In this document: positions 39,501-52,200 of the stretch, in pieces
How positions within the stretch are numbered: position 1 is the first letter of the stretch
Layout: each line of letters starts with the position of its first letter
Assembly (NCBI GenBank): GCA_947568835.1
Contig: CANOQG010000007.1
Coordinates: 620,001-684,000, forward strand
Reading direction: 5' to 3'
DNA from: Protonemura montana
Taxonomy: Eukaryota; Arthropoda; Insecta; Plecoptera; Nemouridae
DNA: 64,000 nucleotides
Position numbers and translations under genes: made by a program
Notes under the pieces: generated by a model
Databases searched by the model: none
What the model saw: the letters and a program-made list of their open reading frames with translations, nothing else
Told to the model about the DNA's origin: nothing

Positions 39501-41970
39501 CCCCATGTCCTGCCCCATGTCCTGCCCCATGTCCCATGTCCTGCCCCATGTCCTGCCCCATGTCCTGCCCCATGTCCTGCCCCATGTCCTGCCCCATGTC
39601 TTGCCCCATGTCCCATGTCCTGCCCCATGTCCTGCCCCATGTCCTGCCCCATGTCCTGCCCCATGTCCTGCCCCATGTCCTGCCCCATGTCCTGCCCCAT
39701 GTCTTGCCCCATGTCCCGTGTCCTGCCCCATGTCCTGCCCCATGTCCTGCCCCATGTCCTGCTCTATGTCCTGTCTTATGTCCTGCCCCATGTCCTGCCC
39801 CATGTCCTGTCTCATGTCATGTCCCATGTCCTGCTCCATGTCCTGCCCCATGTCCTGCCCCATGGCCTGCCCTATGTCCTGCCCCATGTCCTGCCCCATG
39901 TCCTGCCCCATGTCCTGCCCCATGTCCTGCCCCATGTCCTGCCCCATGTCCCATGTCCTGCCCCATGTCCTGCCCCATGTCCTGCCCCATGTCCTGCCCC
40001 ATGTCCTGCCCCATGTCTTGCCCCATGTCCCATGTCCTGCCCCATGTCCTGCCCCATGTCCTACCCCATGTCCTGCCCTATGTCCTGTCTTATGTCCTGC
40101 CCCATGTCCTGCCCCATGTCCTGCTCCATGTCCTTCCCCTGTCCTGCCCTATGTCCCATGTCCTGCCCCATGTCCTGCCTCATGTCCTGCCCCATGTCCT
40201 GCCCTATGTCCTGTCCCATGTCCTGCCCCATTTCCTGCCCCATCTCCTGCTCCATGTCCTGCCCCATGTCCTGCCCCATGTCCCATGTCCTGCCCCATGT
40301 CCCATGTCCTGCCCCATGTCCTGCCCCATGTCCTGTCCCATGTCCTGCCTCATGTCCTGCCCCATGTCCTGCCCCATGTCCTGCCCCATGTCCTGCCCCA
40401 TGTCCTGTCCCATGTCCTGCCCCATGTCATGCCCCATGTCCTGCCCCATGTCCTGCCCCATGTCCCATGTCCTGCCCCATGTCCTGCCCTTTGTCCTGTC
40501 CCATTTCCTGCCCCATGTCCTGGCCTATGTCCCGCCCCATGTCCTGCCCCATGTCCTGCCCCATGTTCTGCCCCATGTCCTGTCCCATGTCTTGCCCCAT
40601 GTCCCATGTCCTGCCCCATGTCTTGCCCCATGTCCTGCCCCATGTCCTTCCCTATGTCCTGTCCCATGTCCTGCCCCATGTCCTGTCCCATGTCCTGCCT
40701 CATGTCCTGCCCCATGTACTGCCCCATGTCCTGCTCCATGTCCTGCCCCATGTCCTGCCCCATGTCCTGCCCCATGTCCTGCCCCATGTCCTGCTCCATG
40801 TCCTCCCCCTGTCCTGCCTCATGTCCCATGTCCTTCCCCATGTCCTGCCCCATGTCCTGCCCCATGTCCTGCCCCATGTCCTGTCCCATGTCCTGCCCCA
40901 TGTTTTGCCCCATGTCCTGCCCCATGTCCTGCAATATGTCCTGTCCCATGTCCTGCCCCATGTCCTGCCCCATGTCCTGTCTCATGTCCTGCCTCATGTC
41001 CTACCCCATGTCCTGCCCTATGTCCTGCCCCATGTCCTGCCCCATGTCCTGCCCCATGTCCTGCCCCATGTCCTGCCCCATGTCCTGCCCCATGTCCTGC
41101 CCCATGGCCCATGTCCTGCCCCATGTCCTGCCCCTTGTCCTGTCCCATTTCCTGCCCCATGTCCTGCCCCATGTCCTTCCCCATGTCCTGCCCCATGTCC
41201 TGCCCCATGTCCTGCCCCATGTCCTGTCCCATGTCCTGCCCCATGTTTTGCCCCATGTCCTGCCCCATGTCCTGCAATATGTCCTGTCCCATGTCCTGCC
41301 CCATGTCCTGCCCCATGTCCTGCCCCATGTCCTGTCCCATGTCATGTCCCATGTCCTGCTCCATGTCCTGCCCCATGTCCTGCCCCATGGCCTGCCCTAT
41401 GTCCTGCCCCATGTCCTGCCCCATGTCCTGCCCCATGTCCTGCCCCATGTCCTGCCCCATGTCCTGCCCCATGTCCCATGTCCTGCCCCATGTCCTGCCC
41501 CATGTTCTGCCCCATGTCCTGCCCCATGTCCTGCCCCATGTCTTGCCCCATGTCCCATGTCCTGCCCCATGTCCTGCCCCATGTCCTACCCCATGTCCTG
41601 CCCTTTGTCCTGTCTTATGTCCTGCCCCATGTCCTGCCCCATGTCCTGCTCCATGTCCTTCCCCTGTCCTGCCCTATGTCCCATGTCCTGCCCCATGTCT
41701 TGCCTCATGTCCTGCCCCATGTCCTGCCCTATGTCCTGTCCCATGTCCTGCCCCATTTCCTGCCCCATCTACTGCTCCATGTCCTGCCCCATGTCCTGCC
41801 CCATGTCCCATGTCCTGCCCCATGTCCTGCCCCATGTCCTGTCCCATGTCCTGCCTCATGTCCTGCCCCATGTCCTGCCCCATTTCCTGCCCCATGTCCT
41901 GCCCCATGTCCTGTCCCATGTCCTGCCCCATGTCATGCCCCATGTCCTGCCCCATGTCCTGCCCCATGTC
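33546..41970 (+). repeat. Large block A (8,425-bp higher-order repeat)
   Basis: I set the block start at the rare variant CCATAACCTG, found at 33546, 41971 and 55667. The offset to block B is 8,425 bp in the first part, 8,377 bp after about 35.5 kb, and 7,683-7,659 bp after about 38 kb. The drop of 48 bp comes from a locally rearranged stretch near 35.05-35.30 kb that lacks the TTTTGCC/TGCAAT units. The further drop of 694 bp is a deletion in B. The 34.06-40.7 kb part also matches 13.7-20.6 kb at an offset of about 20.07-20.42 kb. The start point is a marker I chose; a tandem repeat has no natural origin. Confidence 0.87.
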
Positions 41971-43278
41971 CCATAACCTGCCCCATGTCCTGCCCTTTGT
42001 CCTGTCCCATTTCCTGCCCCATGTCCTAGCCTATGTCCCGCCCCATGTCCTGCCCCATGTTCTGCCCCATGTTCTGCCCCATGTCCTGTCCCATGTCTTG
42101 CCCCATGTCCCATGTCCTGCCCCATGTCCTGCCCCATGTCCTGCCCCATGTCCTTCCCTATGTCCTGTCCCATGTCCTGCCCCATGATCTGCCCCATGTC
42201 CTGCTCCATGTCCTCCCCCTGTCCTGCCCCATGTCCCATGTCCTGCCCCATGTCCTGCCCCATGTCCTGCCCCATGTCCTGCCCTATGTCCTGTCCCATG
42301 TCCTGCCCCATGTCCTGCCCCATGTCCTGCCCTATGTCCTGCCCCTTGTCTTGCCCCATGTCCCATGTCCTGCACCATGTCCTGCCCCATGTCCTGCCCC
42401 ATGTCCTGCCCTATGTCCTGCCCCATGTCCTGCCCCATTTTCTGCTCCATGTCCCGCCCCATGTCCTGCTCCATGTCCCATGTCATGCCCCATGTCCTGC
42501 CCCATGTCCTGCCCCATGTCCTGTCCCATGTCCTGCTCCATGTCCTGCCCCATGTCTTACCCCATGTCCCATGTCCTGCCTCATGTCCTGCCCCATGTCC
42601 TGCCCCATATCCTGCCCCATGTCCTGCCCCATGTCCTGCCCCATGTCCTGTCTCATGTCCTGCCCAATGTCCTGCCCCATGTCCTGCTCCATGTCCTGCC
42701 CCATGTCCTGCCCCATGTCCTGCCCCATGTCCTGCCCCATGTCCTGCCCTATGTCCTGCCCCATGTCCTGCCCCATGTCCTGCCCCATGTCCTGCCCTAT
42801 GTCCTGCCCCATGTCCTGCCCCATGTCCTGCCCTATGTCCTGTCCCATGTCCTGTCCCATGTCATGTCCCATGTCCTGCTCCATGTCCTGCCCCATGTCC
42901 TGCCCCATGTCCTGCCCTATGTCCTGCCCCATGTCCTGCCCCATGTCCTGCCCCATGTCCTGCTCCATGTCCTGCCCCATGTCCCATGTCCTGCCCCATG
43001 TCCTGCCCCATGTCCTGTCCCATGTCCTGCCTCATGTCCTGCCCCATGTACTGCCCCATGTCCTGCCCCATGTCCTGCCCCATGTCCTGCCCCATGTCCT
43101 GTCCCATGTCCTGCCCCATGTCCTGCCCCATGTCCTGCTTCAAGTCCTGCCTCATGTCCTGCCCCATGTCCTGCCCCATGTCCTGCCCCATGTCCTGCCC
43201 CATGTCCTGCCGTATGTCCTGCACCATGTCCTGCCCCATGTCCTGCCCTATGTCCTGTCCCATGTCCTGTCCCATGTC

Positions 43279-46200
43279 ATGTCCCATGTCCTGCTCCATG
43301 TCCTGCCCCATGTCCTGCCCCATGTCCCATGTCCTGCCCCATGTCCTGCCCCATGTCCTGCCCCATGTCCTGCTCCATGTCCTCCCCCTGTCCTGCCTCA
43401 TGTCCCATGTCCTTCCCCATGTCCTGCCCCATGTCCTGCCCCATGTCCTGCCCCATGTCCTGTCCCATGTCCTGCCCCATGTTTTGCCCCATGTCCTGCC
43501 CCATGTCCTGCAATATGTCCTGTCCCATGTCCTGCCCCATGTCCTGCCCCATGTCCTGTCTCATGTCCTGCCTCATGTCCTACCCCATGTCCTGCCCTAT
43601 GTCCTGCCCCATGTCCTGCCCCATGTCCTGCCCCATGTCCTGCCCCATGTCCTGCCCCATGTCCTGCCCCATGTCCCGTGTCCTGCCCCATGTCCTGCCC
43701 CATGTCCTGCCCCATGTCCTGCTCTATGTCCTGTCTTATGTCCTGCCCCATGTCCTGCCCCATGTCCTGTCCCATGTCCTGCCCCATGTCCTGCTTCAAG
43801 TCCTGCCTCATGTCCTGCCCCATGTCCTGCCCCATGTCCTGCCCCATGTCCTGCCCCATGTCCTGCCGTATGTCCTGCACCATGTCCTGCCCCATGTCCT
43901 GCCCTATGTCCTGTCCCATGTCCTGTCCCATGTCATGTCCCATGTCCTGCTCCATGTCCTGCCCCATGTCCTGCCCCATGTCCCATGTCCTGCCCCATGT
44001 CCTGCCCCATGTCCTGCCCCATGTCCTGCTCCATGTCCTCCCCCTGTCCTGCCTCATGTCCCATGTCCTTCCCCATGTCCTGCCCCATGTCCTGCCCCAT
44101 GTCCTGCCCCATGTCCTGTCCCATGTCCTGCCCCATGTTTTGCCCCATGTCCTGCCCCATGTCCTGCAATATGTCCTGTCCCATGTCCTGCCCCATGTCC
44201 TGCCCCATGTCCTGTCTCATGTCCTGCCTCATGTCCTACCCCATGTCCTGCCCTATGTCCTGCCCCATGTCCTGCCCCATGTCCTGCCCCATGTCCTGCC
44301 CCATGTCCTGCCCCATGTCTTGCCCCATGTCCCGTGTCCTGCCCCATGTCCTGCCCCATGTCCTGCCCCATGTCCTGCTCTATGTCCTGTCTTATGTCCT
44401 GCCCCATGTCCTGCCCCATGTCCTGTCCCATGTCATGTCCCATGTCCAGCTCCATGTCCTGCCCCATGTCCTGCCCCATGGCCTGCCCTATGTCCTGCCC
44501 CATGTCCTGCCCCATGTCCTGCCCCATGTCCTGCCCCATGTCCTGCCCCATGTCCTGCCCCATGTCCCATGTCCTGCCCCATGTCCTGCCCCATGTCCTG
44601 CCCCATGTCCTGCCCCATGTCCTGCCCCATGTCTTGCCCCATGTCCCATGTCCTGCCCCATGTCCTGCCCCATGTCCTACCCCATGTCCTGCCCTATGTC
44701 CTGTCTTATGTCCTGCCCCATGTCCTGCCCCATGTCCTGCTCCATGTCCTTCCCCTGTCCTGCCCTATGTCCCATGTCCTGCCCCATGTCCTGCCTCATG
44801 TCCTGCCCCATGTCCTGCCCTATGTCCTGTCCCATGTCCTGCCCCATTTCCTGCCCCATCTCCTGCTCCATGTCCTGCCCCATGTCCTGCCCCATGTCCC
44901 ATGTCCTGCCCCATGTCCTGCCCCATGTCCTGTCCCATGTCCTGCCTCATGTCCTGCCCCATGTCCTGCCCCATGTCCTGCCCCATGTCCTGCCCCATGT
45001 CCTGTCCCATGTCCTGCCCCATGTCATGCCCCATGTCCTGCCCCATGTCCTGCTTCAAGTCCTGCCTCATGTCCTGCCCCATGTCCTGCCCCATGTCCTG
45101 CCCCATGTCCTGCCCCATGTCCTGCCGTATGTCCTGCACCATGTTCTGCCCCATGTCCTGCCCTATGTCCTGTCCCATGTCCTGTCCCATGTCATGTCCC
45201 ATGTCCTGCTCCATGTCCTGCCCCATGTCCTGCCCCATGTCCCATGTCCTGCCCCATGTCCTGCCCCATGTCCTGCCCCATGTCCTGCTCCATGTCCTCC
45301 CCCTGTCCTGCCTCATGTCCCATGTCCTTCCCCATGTCCTGCCCCATGTCCTGCCCCATGTCCTGCCCCATGTCCTGTCCCATGTCCTGCCCCATGTTTT
45401 GCCCCATGTCCTGCCCCATGTCCTGCAATATTTCCTGTCCCATGTCCTGCCCCATGTCCTGCCCCATGTCCTGTCTCATGTCCTGCCTCATGTCCTACCC
45501 CATGTCCTGCCCTATGTCCTGCCCCATGTCCTGCCCCATGTCCTGCCCCATGTCCTGCCCCATGTCCTGCCCCATGTCCTGCCCCATGTCCTGCCCCATG
45601 GCCCATGTCCTGCCCCATGTCCTGCCCCTTGTCCTGTCCCATTTCCTGCCCCATGTCCTGCCCCATGTCCTGCCCCATGTCCTGCCCCATGTCCTGCCCC
45701 ATGTCCTGCCCCATGTCCTGCCCCATGTCTTGCCCCATGTCCCGTGTCCTGCCCCATGTCCTGCCCCATGTCCTGCCCCATGTCCTGCCCCATGTCCTGC
45801 CCTTTGTCCTGTCCCATTTCCTGCCCCATGTCCTGGCCTATGTCCCGCCCCATGTCCTGCCCCATGTCCTGCCCCATGTTCTGCCCCATGTCCTGTCCCA
45901 TGTCTTGCCCCATGTCCCATGTCCTGCCCCATGTCCTGCCCCATGTCCTGCCCCATGTCCTTCCCTATGTCCTGTCCCATGTCCTGCCCCATGTCCTGTC
46001 CCATGTCCTGCCTCATGTCCTGCCCCATGTACTGCCCCATGTCCTGCCCCATGTCCTGCCCCATGTCCTGCCCCATGTCCTGTCCCATGTCCTGCCCCAT
46101 GTCCTGCCCCATGTCCTGCTTCAAGTCCTGCCTCATGTCCTGCCCCATGTCCTGCCCCATGTCCTGCCCCATGTCCTGCCCCATGTCCTGCCGTATGTCC

Positions 46201-49200
46201 TGCACCATGTTCTGCCCCATGTCCTGCCCTATGTCCTGTCCCATGTCCTGTCCCATGTCATGTCCCATGTCCTGCTCCATGTCCTGCCCCATGTCCTGCC
46301 CCATGTCCCATGTCCTGCCCCATGTCCTGCCCCATGTCCTGCCCCATGTCCTGCTCCATGTCCTCCCCCTGTCCTGCCTCATGTCCCATGTCCTTCCCCA
46401 TGTCCTGCCCCATGTCCTGCCCCATGTCCTGCCCCATGTCCTGTCCCATGTCCTGCCCCATGTTTTGCCCCATGTCCTGCCCCATGTCCTGCAATATGTC
46501 CTGTCCCATGTCCTGCCCCATGTCCTGCCCCATGTCCTGTCTCATGTCCTGCCTCATGTCCTACCCCATGTCCTGCCCTATGTCCTGCCCCATGTCCTGC
46601 CCCATGTCCTGCCCCATGTCCTGCCCCATGTCCTGCCCCATGGCCCATGTCCTGCCCCATGTCCTGCCCCATGTCCTGCTTCAAGTCCTGCCTCATGTCC
46701 TGCCCCATGTCCTGCCCCATGTCCTGCCCCATGTCCTGCCCCATGTCCTGCCGTATGTCCTGCACCATGTCCTGCCCCATGTCCTGCCCTATGTCCTGTC
46801 CCATGTCCTGTCCCATGTCATGTCCCATGTCCTGCTCCATGTCCTGCCCCATGTCCTGCCCCATGTCCCATGTCCTGCCCCATGTCCTGCCCCATGTCCT
46901 GCCCCATGTCCTGCTCCATGTCCTCCCCCTGTCCTGCCTCATGTCCCATGTCCTTCCCCATGTCCTGCCCCATGTCCTGCCCCATGTCCTGCCCCATGTC
47001 CTGTCCCATGTCCTGCCCCATGTTTTGCCCCATGTCCTGCCCCATGTCCTGCAATATGTCCTGTCCCATGTCCTGCCCCATGTCCTGCCCCATGTCCTGT
47101 CTCATGTCCTGCCTCATGTCCTACCCCATGTCCTGCCCTATGTCCTGCCCCATGTCCTGCCCCATGTCCTGCCCCATGTCCTGCCCCATGTCCCATGTCC
47201 TGCCCCATGTCCTGCCCCATGTCCTGCCCCATGTCCTGCCCCATGTCCTGCCCCATGTCTTGCCCCATGTCCCATGTCCTGCCCCATGTCCTGCCCCATG
47301 TCCTGCCCCATGTCCTGCCCCATGTCCTGCCCCATGTCCTGCCCCATGTCCTGCCCCATGTCTTGCCCCATGTCCCGTGTCCTGCCCCATGTCCTGCCCC
47401 ATGTCCTGCCCCATGTCCTGCTCTATGTCCTGTCTTATGTCCTGCCCCATGTCCTGCCCCATGTCCTGTCTCATGTCATGTCCCATGTCCTGCTCCATGT
47501 CCTGCCCCATGTCCTGCCCCATGGCCTGCCCTATGTCCTGCCCCATGTCCTGCCCCATGTCCTGCCCCATGTCCTGCCCCATGTCCTGCCCCATGTCCTG
47601 CCCCATGTCCCATGTCCTGCCCCATGTCCTGCCCCATGTCCTGCCCCATGTCCTGCCCCATGTCCTGCCCCATGTCTTGCCCCATGTCCCATGTCCTGCC
47701 CCATGTCCTGCCCCATGTCCTACCCCATGTCCTGCCCTATGTCCTGTCTTATGTCCTGCCCCATGTCCTGCCCCATGTCCTGCTCCATGTCCTTCCCCTG
47801 TCCTGCCCTATGTCCCATGTCCTGCCCCATGTCCTGCCTCATGTCCTGCCCCATGTCCTGCCTTATGTCCTGTCCCATGTCCTGCCCCATTTCCTGCCCC
47901 ATCTCCTGCTCCATGTCCTGCCCCATGTCCTGCCCCATGTCCCATGTCCTGCCCCATGTCCCATGTCCTGCCCCATGTCCTGCCCCATGTCCTGTCCCAT
48001 GTCCTGCCTCATGTCCTGCCCCATGTCCTGCCCCATGTCCTGCCCCATGTCCTGCCCCATGTCCTGTCCCATGTCCTGCCCCATGTCATGCCCCATGTCC
48101 TGCCCCATGTCCTGCCCCATGTCCCATGTCCTGCCCCATGTCCTGCCCTTTGTCCTGTCCCATTTCCTGCCCCATGTCCTGGCCTATGTCCCGCCCCATG
48201 TCCTGCCCCATGTCCTGCCCCATGTTCTGCCCCATGTCCTGTCCCATGTCTTGCCCCATGTCCCATGTCCTGCCCCATGTCTTGCCCCATGTCCTGCCCC
48301 ATGTCCTTCCCTATGTCCTGTCCCATGTCCTGCCCCATGTCCTGTCCCATGTCCTGCCTCATGTCCTGCCCCATGTACTGCCCCATGTCCTGCTCCATGT
48401 CCTGCCCCATGTCCTGCCCCATGTCCTGCCCCATGTCCTGCCCCATGTCCTGCTCCATGTCCTCCCCCTGTCCTGCCTCATGTCCCATGTCCTTCCCCAT
48501 GTCCTGCCCCATGTCCTGCCCCATGTCCTGCCCCATGTCCTGTCCCATGTCCTGCCCCATGTTTTGCCCCATGTCCTGCCCCATGTCCTGCAATATGTCC
48601 TGTCCCATGTCCTGCCCCATGTCCTGCCCCATGTCCTGTCTCATGTCCTGCCTCATGTCCTACCCCATGTCCTGCCCTATGTCCTGCCCCATGTCCTGCC
48701 CCATGTCCTGCCCCATGTCCTGCCCCATGTCCTGCCCCATGTCCTGCCCCATGTCCTGCCCCATGGCCCATGTCCTGCCCCATGTCCTGCCCCTTGTCCT
48801 GTCCCATTTCCTGCCCCATGTCCTGCCCCATGTCCTTCCCCATGTCCTGCCCCATGTCCTGCCCCATGTCCTGCCCCATGTCCTGTCCCATGTCCTGCCC
48901 CATGTTTTGCCCCATGTCCTGCCCCATGTCCTGCAATATGTCCTGTCCCATGTCCTGCCCCATGTCCTGCCCCATGTCCTGCCCCATGTCCTGTCCCATG
49001 TCATGTCCCATGTCCTGCTCCATGTCCTGCCCCATGTCCTGCCCCATGGCCTGCCCTATGTCCTGCCCCATGTCCTGCCCCATGTCCTGCCCCATGTCCT
49101 GCCCCATGTCCTGCCCCATGTCCTGCCCCATGTCCCATGTCCTGCCCCATGTCCTGCCCCATGTTCTGCCCCATGTCCTGCCCCATGTCCTGCCCCATGT

Positions 49201-49288
49201 CTTGCCCCATGTCCCATGTCCTGCCCCATGTCCTGCCCCATGTCCTACCCCATGTCCTGCCCTTTGTCCTGTCTTATGTCCTGCCCCA
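43279..49288 (+). repeat. B1: first copy of the 6,014-bp tandem duplication
   Basis: Variant order from about 43279 is repeated from about 49289 with offset 6,014 bp, then 6,038 bp after about 46.6 kb. The 24-bp change is two consensus units fewer in the uniform run before ATGGCCC near 46640. The end of B1 is a clear novel join: TGTCTTATG plus one consensus unit leads straight into TCATGTCCC, whereas block A (near 41630) and the end of B2 (near 55320) continue with consensus units and TGCTCC. Confidence 0.9.
45782..45795 (+). other. Breakpoint of a 694-bp deletion relative to blocks A and C (B1)
   Basis: At this point the offset between A and B falls from 8,377 to 7,683 bp and the offset between B and C rises by the same 694 bp. 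The sequence passes from consensus units following CCCGTGTCC directly into the TTTGTCC/ATTTCC/TGGCC module. In A the missing interval is about 37,405-38,100, and in C about 59,478-60,172. 694 is not a multiple of 12, because the lost segment includes length-variant units. The identical join recurs in B2 near 51.80 kb. Confidence 0.85.
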
Positions 49289-52200
49289 TGTCATGTCCCA
49301 TGTCCTGCTCCATGTCCTGCCCCATGTCCTGCCCCATGTCCCATGTCCTGCCCCATGTCCTGCCCCATGTCCTGCCCCATGTCCTGCTCCATGTCCTCCC
49401 CCTGTCCTGCCTCATGTCCCATGTCCTTCCCCATGTCCTGCCCCATGTCCTGCCCCATGTCCTGCCCCATGTCCTGTCCCATGTCCTGCCCCATGTTTTG
49501 CCCCATGTCCTGCCCCATGTCCTGCAATATGTCCTGTCCCATGTCCTGCCCCATGTCCTGCCCCATGTCCTGTCTCATGTCCTGCCTCATGTCCTACCCC
49601 ATGTCCTGCCCTATGTCCTGCCCCATGTCCTGCCCCATGTCCTGCCCCATGTCCTGCCCCATGTCCTGCCCCATGTCCTGCCCCATGTCCCGTGTCCTGC
49701 CCCATGTCCTGCCCCATGTCCTGCCCCATGTCCTGCTCTATGTCCTGTCTTATGTCCTGCCCCATGTCCTGCCCCATGTCCTGTCCCATGTCCTGCCCCA
49801 TGTCCTGCTTCAAGTCCTGCCTCATGTCCTGCCCCATGTCCTGCCCCATGTCCTGCCCCATGTCCTGCCCCATGTCCTGCCGTATGTCCTGCACCATGTC
49901 CTGCCCCATGTCCTGCCCTATGTCCTGTCCCATGTCCTGTCCCATGTCATGTCCCATGTCCTGCTCCATGTCCTGCCCCATGTCCTGCCCCATGTCCCAT
50001 GTCCTGCCCCATGTCCTGCCCCATGTCCTGCCCCATGTCCTGCTCCATGTCCTCCCCCTGTCCTGCCTCATGTCCCATGTCCTTCCCCATGTCCTGCCCC
50101 ATGTCCTGCCCCATGTCCTGCCCCATGTCCTGTCCCATGTCCTGCCCCATGTTTTGCCCCATGTCCTGCCCCATGTCCTGCAATATGTCCTGTCCCATGT
50201 CCTGCCCCATGTCCTGCCCCATGTCCTGTCTCATGTCCTGCCTCATGTCCTACCCCATGTCCTGCCCTATGTCCTGCCCCATGTCCTGCCCCATGTCCTG
50301 CCCCATGTCCTGCCCCATGTCCTGCCCCATGTCTTGCCCCATGTCCCGTGTCCTGCCCCATGTCCTGCCCCATGTCCTGCCCCATGTCCTGCTCTATGTC
50401 CTGTCTTATGTCCTGCCCCATGTCCTGCCCCATGTCCTGTCCCATGTCATGTCCCATGTCCAGCTCCATGTCCTGCCCCATGTCCTGCCCCATGGCCTGC
50501 CCTATGTCCTGCCCCATGTCCTGCCCCATGTCCTGCCCCATGTCCTGCCCCATGTCCTGCCCCATGTCCTGCCCCATGTCCCATGTCCTGCCCCATGTCC
50601 TGCCCCATGTCCTGCCCCATGTCCTGCCCCATGTCCTGCCCCATGTCTTGCCCCATGTCCCATGTCCTGCCCCATGTCCTGCCCCATGTCCTACCCCATG
50701 TCCTGCCCTATGTCCTGTCTTATGTCCTGCCCCATGTCCTGCCCCATGTCCTGCTCCATGTCCTTCCCCTGTCCTGCCCTATGTCCCATGTCCTGCCCCA
50801 TGTCCTGCCTCATGTCCTGCCCCATGTCCTGCCCTATGTCCTGTCCCATGTCCTGCCCCATTTCCTGCCCCATCTCCTGCTCCATGTCCTGCCCCATGTC
50901 CTGCCCCATGTCCCATGTCCTGCCCCATGTCCTGCCCCATGTCCTGTCCCATGTCCTGCCTCATGTCCTGCCCCATGTCCTGCCCCATGTCCTGCCCCAT
51001 GTCCTGCCCCATGTCCTGTCCCATGTCCTGCCCCATGTCATGCCCCATGTCCTGCCCCATGTCCTGCTTCAAGTCCTGCCTCATGTCCTGCCCCATGTCC
51101 TGCCCCATGTCCTGCCCCATGTCCTGCCCCATGTCCTGCCGTATGTCCTGCACCATGTTCTGCCCCATGTCCTGCCCTATGTCCTGTCCCATGTCCTGTC
51201 CCATGTCATGTCCCATGTCCTGCTCCATGTCCTGCCCCATGTCCTGCCCCATGTCCCATGTCCTGCCCCATGTCCTGCCCCATGTCCTGCCCCATGTCCT
51301 GCTCCATGTCCTCCCCCTGTCCTGCCTCATGTCCCATGTCCTTCCCCATGTCCTGCCCCATGTCCTGCCCCATGTCCTGCCCCATGTCCTGTCCCATGTC
51401 CTGCCCCATGTTTTGCCCCATGTCCTGCCCCATGTCCTGCAATATTTCCTGTCCCATGTCCTGCCCCATGTCCTGCCCCATGTCCTGTCTCATGTCCTGC
51501 CTCATGTCCTACCCCATGTCCTGCCCTATGTCCTGCCCCATGTCCTGCCCCATGTCCTGCCCCATGTCCTGCCCCATGTCCTGCCCCATGTCCTGCCCCA
51601 TGTCCTGCCCCATGGCCCATGTCCTGCCCCATGTCCTGCCCCTTGTCCTGTCCCATTTCCTGCCCCATGTCCTGCCCCATGTCCTGCCCCATGTCCTGCC
51701 CCATGTCCTGCCCCATGTCCTGCCCCATGTCCTGCCCCATGTCTTGCCCCATGTCCCGTGTCCTGCCCCATGTCCTGCCCCATGTCCTGCCCCATGTCCT
51801 GCCCCATGTCCTGCCCTTTGTCCTGTCCCATTTCCTGCCCCATGTCCTGGCCTATGTCCCGCCCCATGTCCTGCCCCATGTCCTGCCCCATGTTCTGCCC
51901 CATGTCCTGTCCCATGTCTTGCCCCATGTCCCATGTCCTGCCCCATGTCCTGCCCCATGTCCTGCCCCATGTCCTTCCCTATGTCCTGTCCCATGTCCTG
52001 CCCCATGTCCTGTCCCATGTCCTGCCTCATGTCCTGCCCCATGTACTGCCCCATGTCCTGCCCCATGTCCTGCCCCATGTCCTGCCCCATGTCCTGTCCC
52101 ATGTCCTGCCCCATGTCCTGCCCCATGTCCTGCTTCAAGTCCTGCCTCATGTCCTGCCCCATGTCCTGCCCCATGTCCTGCCCCATGTCCTGCCCCATGT

